From Incurvaria masculella (lineage: Eukaryota > Arthropoda > Insecta > Lepidoptera > Incurvariidae), in contig OX335649.1 of assembly GCA_946894095.1 (NCBI GenBank), forward strand, positions 17,812,001-17,876,000: 64,000 bases of DNA. The letters are read 5' to 3'. The position numbers and the translations under genes are program-made. Below, in pieces: positions 1 through 11,300 of this stretch. Every line of letters begins with the position of its first letter. Position 1 is the first letter of the stretch. Below the pieces are notes generated by a model. That model saw only the letters and a list, made by a program, of their open reading frames with translations, was not told the DNA's origin and did no database searches.

Positions 1-608
1 AGCTCATAATGAATAATGCCCTTCCAATCCCACCACACACACAGCATCACCTTGTTGCGAGTTAACCCGGGTTTCGCCACAGTCTGTGAAGCTTGACCGG
101 CCTTTGACCACGACCTTTATCGCACGTTCTTGTCGTACGTGATCCACTTTTCATCACCAGTTATCAGCTTCTTCAAAAATGGTTCGGTTTCATTACGTCG
201 TAATAAAGAATCACAAATGAGTACACGGTTCATTAGGTTTCTTTCAGCGAGCTCGTGAGGTACCCAAATATCGAGCTTTTTTGTGTACCCAGTTTTTTTC
301 AAATGCGCCAAAACAGTTTTGTGGTCAATTCCTAGTTCTTCAGCTGAGTAACTACTGATATGCCGATCTTGCTCCACTTTTTCAAAAATGGCATCCATTT
401 TATCCGTAATAGGGCGACCAGAGCGACGTGCATCTTTGACATCAAAATTTCCGGATTGAAAACGCTTAAACCAAATTTGTGCTACTCTCACAGACACTGC
501 ACTAGGTCCATAAACATCGCAAATTTTTTTCGCGGCTTGCGTTGCATTTTTACCTTTTTTGTAGTAAAATTTTAAAATGTATCGAATTTCTTCATTAGAT
601 TCACTCAT
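1..608 (-). pseudogene. mariner transposase, nonsense-interrupted and truncated
   Basis: The ORF starts at 608 and reads leftward for 163 codons. The N-terminal paired-type helix-turn-helix region includes the mariner signature WFKRFQSGNFDVKD followed by ARRSGRP. The catalytic core begins with ITGDEKW, which holds the first aspartate of the DD34D triad. A stop codon follows NVR at about 117. The same frame then continues past it (RSWSKAGQASQ, WWDWKGI) to base 1, so one nonsense change broke an otherwise well-kept reading frame. The sequence resembles the cecropia-type mariners common in moths. The second and third catalytic aspartates lie off the window. Confidence 0.9.
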
Positions 609-790
609 TTTGACAGTACGAAAAACAAATGAGAATCACACATTTTCCTAATTTGAATTTGGAATTATGTTCTTTAAAATTTAAACTTTCAATGATACCA
701 AAACCAGCCAGATACAAATAGTATAGCCAAAGAGATTTTATTACAAGTTCATACATACTATAATGCGAAAAGACTTTTTCCCCGACCTAT
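1..790 (-). mobile_element. mariner-family DNA transposon, truncated by window edge
   Basis: The right end at about 781-790 carries a mariner-type terminal inverted repeat (on the minus strand AGGTCGGGGAAAAAGTC) next to a TA target. Behind it lies the transposase ORF on the minus strand. The other end of the element is outside the window. The transposase is interrupted, so this copy should be immobile by itself. Confidence 0.85.
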
Positions 791-1134
791 TATATATTTG
801 CATCAATAGTATTATGTTGTAGAATAAAATAATTTCCGTTTATTGTAGTTCAAAATGAAAGTTTTTCCTACGTTTTTATTACTCTCGAGAGTAAATACTT
901 TTTGTCCTGATTTTTTTCTGTGCGTAAAGATGCTTTGTGCTAATTTTAAAGTTTGTCTAAGAACTTTATTGTTAAATCAATGGATTAACACATGTAATAA
1001 TTTTATTACTAAATGTTATTATTACGATACATACATTGAGTCATTATAACCCACGTTGAATAAACATTTGGCCGACTGACCGTTACCATATAGACCCTTA
1101 TGCAGATATTTCGAACTACTTTTGGAAGTTTTTT

Positions 1135-1190
1135 TTAATAGGACATGGATGGCTAATACCAAACCTACTGTCATAATACCCCTGATGATG
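1135..1190 (-). repeat. SINE 3'-end fragment (two-headed family)
   Basis: A T-run followed by GGACATGGATGGCTAATACC, the reverse complement of the conserved 3' end of the SINE family found throughout this window. Only about 55 bases remain. Confidence 0.55.
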
Positions 1191-1734
1191 TCACCCTTAG
1201 ACTATTAATGACTTAAAGAAGATGGAAACACAGGTGAATGTTGCATAAAATCGATTAGTGCCTACGGGGCCACAGTTTTCAGTTTTCCAACATTTAAATA
1301 AATATTTTTAAGAAATTATAAATATTACATGTTCCACTTGCTTAGGTACTATGCAAAATCCAAGTTCTTGTGGAGTCACCGTGAACCATAGTATTAATAC
1401 ATGAATGGCATTGATAGGTTTGTTTACTCTTATAACTGTTAATTTCATGTGTTTATGAAATCCATTTTTTTTTAAATAGTAACCATACTAAGCAAAGACA
1501 TTACTTTTTTCAATGAATGTATATGTAATATATGTACAATCAACCGTGAGGCAACTATACAACTACGATTATAAAGTAGTTCTCTTTTGCAGCTGTGTCC
1601 TTCATCACGGTCGATACATATATTCGTCTTAGTAGCTGACTTGCCTAAGATATGCAAAATCTTCCATGCACATTACAAATTAATTAAACCTGGTTTTTTT
1701 ATGGATTCAATTAGTTTAGTCTAATAATTAGTAT

Positions 1735-1884
1735 CTTTTTCACCATGTGCTGATTAGATTAATCGACACATAAGCAGACTCTCTCTTCCCATCTCGCAAA
1801 CAATACCAGTACAAGATAATCAGCACTATAGTAATAAAGGCCCTTTAAGTGTCGATTAAGATGAATCAGCACTTGGTGAAAAGG
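1735..1884. repeat. short inverted-repeat element (MITE-like)
   Basis: Two arms of about 35 bases are nearly perfect reverse complements. The left arm (1735-1770) includes CACCATGTGCTGATTAG and TTAATCGACAC. The right arm (1848-1884) includes GTGTCGATTAA and CAGCACTTGGTG. About 75 bases lie between them. The superfamily is not assignable from the sequence. Confidence 0.6.
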
Positions 1885-2689
1885 AAACTTAGTAAAAAAA
1901 ATGCACATATGTCACAATAATACTGTTATATATATGTCTTCATTATCAGTTTATTGAAAAGATCGTATGAAAGAAAAATTACAGAAACTTCATAAATTCT
2001 ATACATTTAGAAATTGAATGAAATCGTTTCTGTACCTAATCTACAAAGTTTACAAGTATAATAATTAAGTCACTTTTGACAGTAACATAATTATTTCGAC
2101 CGGCTAACTCTATTTAAGACGACCATTTGATGGTTATAACATATAATTTGTTACAATATCATATAGGAAGCAACCGCTTTCTTCTCGCAAGCAATACTAA
2201 TATAAGGATTAAAATGTTCTTTAGTGATTGTATAATAAAGTGCTTAGATTATGGTACCCTATCGAATACTTAAGTTGAGAAGTGTATGTACTACTACACT
2301 AATGATTTGTGACAGCAATAAATAAAATATTTGTACACACTTATGTGTTGGTTAAGGTAACTTATAATTCGTAGCGATTTGTGGATAATGGAGCTAGTGT
2401 TGTTATTTTATTAAGATGAAGAGAAATATTTAGTATATGTATAAAGAGCACGATACTCATTCACTAGATGTGGTGTGTTTATCATGTTGTGTTTCAATTG
2501 TGTGATAAACTATTGTGAACTGATGGACGGATCTGACGAGACTAGCGTAGGAAAACAACATTTATTATGAAACCATTAAAATAGCACACTGATTACTTAA
2601 GTTCTTCTTTTCTTACCTGACCTCTATAATCTTCCAGTCTGTCTCTGTCTGTCTGGCCTGTTATTGAAAATTTGATGAAAACATTTGAG

Positions 2690-2970
2690 CGGACATTTCA
2701 TTGAAAGATGCCCGTCATCGGCCCAAAAGATCTGCGGAATAGATGTCCATTCGACATCATTGCCAGGAACAAAACCTTCATCGCAGCATTTTTCAATTAT
2801 TTTTTAAAGCTTCAAGCTTACAGATCATTGTCTAGGGAGATGAAAATCCACATGCCATTTTAGAAATTTTCCATCCTCAAAAAGTGATATTTTGGTGTGC
2901 AATGTGGGCGGAAGGGGTAATTGGACCGTACTTTTTTTTAAATGGTGAAGGTGTCTCCGTCCGGTTTTTG
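2690..2970 (+). pseudogene. decayed Tc1-like transposase remnant
   Basis: From about 2836 the plus strand reads GDENPHAILEIFHPQKVIFW and then CAMWAEGVIGPYFF. This is the conserved block between the second and third catalytic residues of Tc1/mariner-superfamily (DDE_3) transposases. Upstream bases around 2690-2830 keep scattered family-like pieces with in-frame stops (for example TAG at 2833). Frames are broken, so it is a fossil. It belongs to a different lineage from the mariner at 1-790. Confidence 0.65.
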
Positions 2971-3741
2971 ATGTGAAACATCTATTGGCGCACCATAGCA
3001 GTAAAACCAACTCGCATCGCGTGACGCTCTCTTATGCCGTGATTGTATGCACGCTTTGTATTTTTTATGTAAAACTCCAAACTCCCCTGGCACCGAGCAG
3101 CCGCCGCCACCCGCCTCCGGCACCGGACTACAGCAGCGCTATTCAAGTCGTCAATTTGACTCCATTTTTCTTTATTGGTTTCTATTATTTTTAAATTCGA
3201 ATATTTCAAATCTGCCGGGCGTCCCGTGACAGCCAGAGTAGCCGGTCGTCTTTAGCTCTGTTCGGCCTATTGCTCCGCGGAACGGTTCCATTCTGTTCGG
3301 TACAGAACAGAACCAGGCGGAACAGCACGGTGCAAGATTTCATGCTCCGACAGCCCGAACGCCTCAACCATTTGACATCCATTCCATTTGTTTGATGCAC
3401 AGTTTGACGTATGTGTGACGGATTCATTTTGGAAGCCAGCATCGCAAAGTCGCAAAAGATTATCAACAACATCAAACGCAGAATGAAGCGATTTGTCGAA
3501 AGACAAATAACGAGCGATCAAACTCGCTGACATCTGACAGTTTTGATTCCGTTCCGCGATTCCATTTCGCATGATAGAACTGAAAGGAGTGATTCCAAGC
3601 GATTCCGAACAGTTCCTTAGACGCATATGCGTCGCCAAAAATTGGAGGCGCAGATGCGCCAAGTGGGTATGTTGATATGTAAATTAGGTTGGGTTAAGTA
3701 AGGTCAGGTTATGTTAATCTGAAAAAATAAAAAATCCTCGC

Positions 3742-3957
3742 CGCCCGCCCGGGTTGGTAACATCGCGTTGAATGAAAAGATGGTCAAAGCGGCAATGAAA
3801 AAATGTCCATGTTTTCCACCCAGTTCAATAAAACCGTGCTCATGAAGGGAAGCTCCTGGCATGGCACCTAATTCCTTCGGAAATGTGGTGTATTGGGCTT
3901 ATATCATAACGGCGGTTGTGCGGTAATAGTCATCCACGTTAGGTTGCATAAAAAAAA
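3742..3957 (+). repeat. SINE body and 3' end (head lost)
   Basis: Shares the family body: the CGCCCGGGTTGGTA word, the block around GGCAATGAAAAA, TGGCATGGCACCTAATTCC, and an A-rich tail. The pol III head is missing. Confidence 0.7.
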
Positions 3958-4014
3958 CACCATAATACTACCAGAGAGCCAGTTTTATGTCAAAAGACCA
4001 AAATTACGATCCAA

Positions 4015-4272
4015 TCCTCACAATCCTCGCCCCGGTCAAGCAACATTTTCTTTCTCTTTCTCAGTTTCATAAGTGAATTTCGTAAGTAATGCGAGCTGTT
4101 CTATGGTTCGGTTCTCATTTAAAATGGTAAGTCCCGTTCCGCCCGTGCAATAAAAAAGCCACTCAATGCAATGTTACTGTGCTCATAAAGAAAATGCCCT
4201 GTATGGCACCTAATTCCTTTATGAATGTGGTGTATTGGGCCAATATCATGACGGTTGCATAATATTATAAAA
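4015..4272 (+). repeat. degenerate SINE copy
   Basis: Keeps TTTCTCTTTCTCAGTT and the following body typical of the tRNA-headed subfamily, then ATGGCACCTAATTCC and GTGGTGTATTGGGC near the 3' end. Diverged, with internal loss. Confidence 0.6.
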
Positions 4273-4836
4273 AATCCATTACACGGGCGTAAAATAAGTT
4301 ATTTCAACGTAGGTAATGACCCGCAGGCACCCGCATGGCTCGGCTCAACGACGCCGAATGTAATGTACGTAGTTGCTGCATTATTTTTCTGCATTCAACG
4401 CTTTTTTCAGAATCTGAATTCCGGGCGCACGGGATAGCATTCGTTCCGGATCAGGAAAGATGAGCGAATCTACGGTGGTCCTGATTAAGTAAAGGTGTGT
4501 GTGCCGGGTCATATATTTTCCATGGAGGCATTGCGTCCGGAGAGGAAGATTCTGATTCCTGATCAGGAAACCTGATGTGTGTCCGCCGCCTTATACTATA
4601 TATTTTACCTGCACCACAACCTCTTTACCGCATCTATATTTTGACTTCACAATTTCGGTTATCGGCAGCACTGTACGTCATCCTCAATCGGATGATGTCA
4701 TTGTCATATTCTGTGTTTTGTATAATCTGTGTTCTCAATCGTGAGTGGATCGTTCGATAAATTACAATTTTAGCCAGTTTACATCGTTTTATCTTCCACT
4801 CCATTATGATTAGGTACTTAGTTCAGGACAGTCGCA

Positions 4837-5091
4837 ATGTCTGAGGGTCAGGAGCGCGAAGTGCCTCCCAAACCGACTCCAGAAACCCCTCCTACTAGCG
4901 CGCCCGAGTTGGAACCGGTGCTGCCGTCCCTAGGGGAGCTGTTCTTCGAGTGCTGCCCCCGTGAGCTCGAGCTGGAGCTGCCTCGGCTGCTGCCTCTAAA
5001 GAGCCCGACCCAGCTGCGCTTAGAACGCTTGCAGCGTGAAGCTGAGAACTCCACCGCTAGACGGCTCAATAATACAGCTGTCATTAATTAA
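4837..5091 (+). CDS. small unrecognised intronless protein, 84 aa
   Basis: An 84-codon ORF that is clearly GC-richer than its surroundings and uses codons like the conserved exons nearby. The product has a proline-rich start (VPPKPTPETPPTSAPELEP), then LGELFFECCPRELELELPRL, then a likely charged helix (SPTQLRLERLQREAENSTA). No signal peptide or membrane segment is seen. I do not recognise the family. The start lies in a reasonable context (GTCGCAATGTCT), with a possible splice acceptor just before it, so an upstream non-coding exon is possible. AATAAA at 5157 and 5209, followed by GT-rich DNA, suggests it ends its own mRNA before LMBRD2. Alternatively it could be an upstream ORF on the LMBRD2 transcript. 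Probability of being a real protein is moderate to good. Confidence 0.6.
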   Translation: MSEGQEREVPPKPTPETPPTSAPELEPVLPSLGELFFECCPRELELELPRLLPLKSPTQLRLERLQREAENSTARRLNNTAVIN

Positions 5092-5156
5092 GCTTAGTTA
5101 CTTCGGTAGTACAGCAGAAGATCTCGCTTTTCCATTGTTTGTCGATTTGTGAAAAT

Positions 5157-5214
5157 AATAAAGAGTGGCCTTGGCAGTCTTCTACTGTGGCAGTGTTTGA
5201 GTGAAGTTAATAAA
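5157..5214 (+). terminator. two poly(A) signals after the small ORF
   Basis: AATAAA occurs at 5157-5162 and again at 5209-5214, 66 and 118 bases after the small ORF stop. A GT-rich stretch (CAGTGTTTGAGTG) lies between them. This fits independent 3' end formation before LMBRD2. Confidence 0.5.
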
Positions 5215-5369
5215 ATCTTATAAATATGCCTCGACTCAAACAACTCGACTTCAAATTAATAATGAGTGATGTGATCAGTTAACGCTATCAAAATATCCTT
5301 ATTGAAACTTTAGTAAAGAGTGAATAATAAAAGTAATAGTTTAAATTGACTGAGACAACAGGCATCACG

Positions 5370-8300
5370 ATGGTTTATACATTGTTCGCCGTAGAGCTCG
5401 TGTCAGCCTTTGTGCTGGCAGCAGTGCTGTTGTGGAGGTACGGGGACTGCTACCGGAACCATGTCATTGTGACGGTTTCAGTGCTGACAGCTTGGTACTT
5501 TTCCTTCGTGATCATGTTCATTCTGCCGCTAGACGTCACCTCTGTGAGTACACTATTCTGTATCAGCGAAACAAATTTGTTTTGAGTTGAATGGTCACAC
5601 CTTCATCGGAAATTTTAATTTGATTTCGTAGGGTCATTGCGTTAGTTTTTAGCCTTTTAGTGCAAAGTTGAACTTAAAGTTACATCTCCTGGGATCTACA
5701 GTTTTACATGGGTTCCGAAACATGGAACGACAACGCATTTAAAACAAATATGCACTCATCACATTCAGAAAATTAAAGAAAGTGGTGCATGATCGTCGCG
5801 AGGATTTGAACCCATAACCTCTCAAATGAAACGCCACGAACTGTACAAAATAAAATAATAAAATTAAAAAATATCTTTGCAATGGTACCATTTAGTCCTA
5901 CAGTGTGTAATCTTTAAAAAAAAATCATATCACATTTGTTTAATACATAGATTTATCTGAAGTATTTAATTTCCTTCTATTGCCGGGATGTTTTATTAAT
6001 GAAACAGTTATGTGTGTTAAGATCATTTAGATGAAGGGTTAAATACATTATTCACTATAGTATTTTTTTTTTTTTTATGTGACTGGACATGGATGGCTAA
6101 TACCACAAGTTCTGTCATGGTATTAGCCCAACACACCACATAGGAACTAGGTGCCATGCCAGGACCTTCCTTATATTGCACGGCTACATTGAACTGGATG
6201 GAAAACACGGACAATTTTTCATTGCCGCTTCGACCATCGTTCATCCAATGCGATGGTACCAACCCGGGCGGGATATACCCTACCACCTAGTAAGTAAGGA
6301 AGGGGACCTACAGCTTAACGTGGAATCCGACCTGACCCAGCGTTGCTTAACTTCGGAGAGCGATCGCCGAAGTGTCGCGCCACTGGGCCACTGAGGCTGA
6401 GAGCGAGTTTAAAGAGAAACTAATGTCGGATTAAAATTAACTTTGGTGACGACAGGAATAAAGATAATGATATAATCATTGAAATAAAAAAATCATTTGC
6501 GCACCGGTAGGCGTATAAGATCGGCCATGTTGTGGACAGTCGGGGAGTTGTAAGTTATCTTCGATATGTCACATTAGTGAACTGGACATGGATGGCTAAT
6601 ACCGAACTGACCGTCAGATATTAGCCAAACACACCACATGGGAGCTAGGTGCCATGCCAGGACCTTCCTTATATTGCTCGGCTACATTGAACTGGATTGA
6701 AAACATGGACAATTTTCATTGCCGCTGCGACCATCGTTCATTCAATGAGATGGTACCAACCCGGGCGGAAATAACCCTACCACCTAGTTAGTAGGAAGGG
6801 CACCTACAGTTTTACGTGGACTCCGAACCACCGCCAGCCTCAATGGTTGAAAATGGTCACCCATTCAGAACCAATCGTGCTCAGAGGTGCTTCCCCAGCT
6901 TATTGATTCGCAAGGTGTTGCACACTGAGCTACTGAGGCTGACATGAGGCTGTTCTGGGATAGTGATTGTAATGATCTTAGTAAACTGTGAAGCTCAGTT
7001 AGTAAACATCAGTGTGTGTTATTCAGAAATTGTAGGTTGAAGTCATTTAATTGCACAAAATGAGTCACAATCAGCTATCACAATCTTGTATCCATTTATC
7101 TCACATATTTCCTACTAAATAGTCTGACTCATTTTCTGATTTCCCAGACGGTGTATCGACAATGTCTACGAGAGCACAATGAGACTGAAGACGGAGCATC
7201 TCAATTCCAAATTTCGACAATCGCTACCGATGCTCCTACCAATATCAGCAACATTACGACGATCGGACCGCCGACGGTTAATGTGTGTCAAAAGCCATGG
7301 GTCTTCGTTCCTAACCACGTTTTTCCCAATTTGTGGAGAGTCGTGTACTGGACCTCGCAGTGCCTAACTTGGTGAGTTTTGTAAAAAATAATTGCCACAG
7401 TTAATACATGTCTAAAACTTATGACACCAAACATTATGTAAACATGAGAATGGTGATTCAAACATTCAAAAACTATTTTAGTAAGTAAATATTTAAGTTA
7501 GCTTAATTATTCAAAACAATGTTATGAAATTCAATAGCATTCTTTCTAAAATATGCCATCTATAATATAGGTGACAAGACATTTTGATAAGTAGTTATAA
7601 GTGTGTAGTTAATATAAAAAGTACCTACCTACTTACATACAATTTTCTTACTTGAAATGGAATCTCATATAGATGTTTTAATGGTTGTTGTAAAAATTAC
7701 CCATTTGATATCACGTTTTTTTTACTATTGACAAGGAATGTGATATCACAAGGGTATTTCACAAATTGTTGTGGTCAATGAAACTAAGAAGTAAGATTTC
7801 AGCATTACATTAAAAACTAAAAAACTAATTATCCTCTAAAACTTTGCAATAATATGTAAATATGGGGTGAAGTGTAATGCATTGCATGTATTTCTGGCTG
7901 GATGTGAGCTCCTGCTTTTACATTTGAAACGATAGCTGTTTGCTGTTATGCTTGAGTAAGGTAGATCCTAGGTGTACTGCCCCAACGTTAATTGTTAAAT
8001 ACAACCTATCTTGTAACCTATAAAGAGAGAGGAGATAAGTAAGTAGTGTAGCCGCTATCATATTGTCAATAAACAAGTTGTAAGCTGCTTATCTGTAGAT
8101 AATCAATGTGGGTTTCTTTACCATTTGATGACATATATTGTCACAATTTCCCTTACTATGTGAAGTCCACTAAGCCTTCTCTAATACATCACACGAAAAG
8201 TGACATGTATAATAACATGTTAACCAGATTTTTAAGTTTAGATCTCTTTCTCCAACTGGACCCACCACCTCTCATTCCAATCAGCCAGCCTATATTTTTA

Positions 8301-11300
8301 TCATTCCATATATTTTTTCATCTCATACCCTTTTTTTCTTCCATTCTTTTTTTATGTGACTGGGCATGGATGGCTGATACCACACTCACTGTCTTGATAT
8401 CAGTCCAATGTACCGCATTCCCGAAGGAATTTGGTGTCATGCCAGGACTTTACCTTAATGAGCACGGCGACATTGAACTGGATGGAAAACATGAAGAATT
8501 TTTCATTGCCACTTTGACCATCTTTTCACCCAATGTAATGGTACCAACCCGGGCAGGCTGAACCCTACCACCTAGTAGGGGAAGAAGACCTACATTGTTA
8601 CATAGATTCTGAACCATGAAACAGCTCGCATTCATAACGAAATGCTCTTATCCAACTCAGAAGGAAAAATAAAGTGGTGCATGAACTAAACGGGGATTTG
8701 AACCCAGACCTCTGGGATGGAGGACAAGTTCACCGACCCCTGAGCCACGAGCCGCTCATCATCATTCTTTATAGCAGGGTTTCTTAACCTTTTTGGAGTC
8801 ATGGACCCCTCGCGGGATTTCAAAATTAATACAGACCACTTCCGAACTCACTTAAAGGAAAAAAAATTAGGCATTTAGAAAAAAAAAAATTTATTACCAC
8901 AAAAATAGTTGTGTCCGACCGAAAGTTTGGTTTCGGCCAAAAATCAAGTTTCGGCAGCAGTTTCGGTTTCGCCCAAAATTGTCCGAACCTTTTGCCGAAA
9001 CCGAAACTGTTAAATATTAATGAAAAATATTATTCATATTTTTTTATATTATATTAAATAAATTATTACAACAAACTTAATCACTGTGTTGCCATTTCAT
9101 GTCCTAATTAATGCAGAATAATGGGTAAAATGCACAACATTTCAGTATTTTAAGGATTCTTATGCTTGACCACGTGAGTTCGGCGGAAACTGAAGCCACG
9201 GCCGAATATTTGGTTTCGGACGGAAAACCAGTTTCGGTCGGACACTAAAAAAAAGTAAAGAAACGTAATTTTTTTAATGGATCACGCGCAGTATTTATTG
9301 TCATTATATCAAACATGGACCCCCAGCACTGATGCCACGGACCCTAAGGGGTCCATGGCCCTAGGTTAAGAAACCACGCTTAAACACCGTATTAAACACA
9401 CTCACCTCATAAAATTATTAAATAGGTTATTAAAAAACTCTATTGGCTCATTGGTCGCAATTCTCAACTATCACTCAACAGCAAACTTCTGGTGTATAAG
9501 GCGATACTTATACCTATCTGGAGCTTTGAAATCCAACTGTGGGATACAGCTGCTCACTCCAACATTAAGATTATTCAAAGATTCCAAAATTAAATGTTAA
9601 GGATAATAACCAATGCTCCTTAGTTCGTCACAAACAAATAACTACATCACGTCTTACAGATTTCTACAGTCAGGCAAGAAATTATCCGACACACTAAGCC
9701 CTGGTTGCACGAAGAGACGGCCGAGTTAATCAATGTTCAAACACGTCACTTTTAGTGATCCGCATAGAGTTCCTTCCATACTGTCCACACAAAGTGACGT
9801 GTTTGATCATACTTTGACGTTGATTTTGATTTTTTGTTCTTTCGTGCACTCGGCCCTAAGACCTATGAAAAAAGGATAAAATGTCACCCAAACAACTTGG
9901 CGAAGGATCTGATCGAAGTAAACCCATTTTAAAACAAATATTTCATGAATCTTTTTCAGGCTCATTATGCCCATGATGCAGTCGTACAGCAAAGCGGGCG
10001 ACTTCACCGTGAAGGGGAAGCTGAAGTCGGCGCTGATCGACAACGCCATCTACTACGGCACCTACCTGTTCATATGCGGCGTTCTCCTCATTTACATCGC
10101 GCTGAAGCCTGGCGTGTCGCTCGACGGGCCCAAGATAAGGGCGATCGCCTCGTCCGCCAGCAACACGTGGGGGCTGTTCCTGCTGATTTTGCTGCTCGGG
10201 TACGCGCTGGTGGAGGTGCCGAGGAATCTGTGGAACAACTCCAAGAAGAACTACACTCTCACGTACGGATACTTCAAGGCGGCCAAGCTGAGCACGGATA
10301 AATGCGAGGCGGAGGAGACTGTTGATGATATTTTGGATGTGAGTTGTGGATTGTCATTTACAAGCAATGTAATTTTTTTAGCATGATTATCCTACATTCA
10401 TCCATTGGCATTTGTAGAAGATATTTAATTGTAAGTAAATATACTTTTATGTACTAAATATACTTTTACATAATATACTTTACGTGCGTCGGTTACCTGT
10501 TTCATGGAAGAAGACATAATACCCACAAATAGTATGTTTTGCTGGTTCAGGTCCAGGCTTGCAGTATATTCGTAAAGTAGTTCTTTTTACAGGGCTCTTT
10601 CTTTATTTAATGTGTCCATGCTTCACGGTAGATTATACATATATACTTATTACAATCTTTTAATTTATTTGGATTTTTACAAAACTGAAATTTACAAGGA
10701 TTTAGAATGTAGTTTGTTGGTTTATACATTAAATGTACATGAGAGTTTAATCGTGACTTTAATTAAATGCGTGCCGCGAAGCTCAGGGAGCAATGACGTA
10801 CGGATGTCATTGGTTCAATGTCCACCACCTTCAGGCATCATTTTCTTTCCCTTTCTGAGTTGAATGAGTGCATTTTGGCACGAATGGGAGCTGTTCCTTG
10901 GTTCAGAATTCATGTTAAACTGTAGATCCCTTGCCCTACTGTGTGATAGGGTTAAATATGTTGATACAATCACATAATTTTATGAAAGATGGTCGAAATG
11001 GCAATGAAAAATTGTGAGGTAACTTGAGTAAACGAATTTATCCAACTCAGAAGAGAAAGAAAGTGGTGCATCAACACTCAGTGTAACCATGTTCATAAAT
11101 GAAAGATGCTGCAATCACACCAAATTCTTTCGACAACTCTGTGCTTTGGGCTAATATTATGACAATTTGTGTGGTATTAGCTATTGATGTCCAGTTACAT
11201 AAAATAAGTATTTTACAAAAAGTGTTAAACTTATAAAGTACTCAGTTATTCTAAAACTGAAGAGTACATTTTCTTTTATCCCTTACTGGTTAGGTTGATA

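Larger units (their letters stand above)
791..2689. other. AT-rich intergenic stretch, no gene seen
   Basis: No ORF here has family-like content. It contains a short SINE 3' end near 1135-1190 and an inverted-repeat element at 1735-1884. The remainder is AT-rich sequence without recognisable structure. Confidence 0.6.
2971..4836. other. intergenic region with repeat fragments, no gene seen
   Basis: It holds two SINE fragments (3742-3957, 4015-4272) and a GC-richer block at 3230-3670 with repeated GGAACGGTTCC/GATTCCG-like words that may be a degenerate transposon. No supported coding region was found before the small ORF at 4837. Confidence 0.5.

Noticed and set aside
8106..8561. 151-codon plus-strand ORF in LMBRD2 intron 2
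   Set aside because: Half of it lies in a SINE copy and the rest is phenylalanine- and proline-rich low-quality sequence. There is no family signal.
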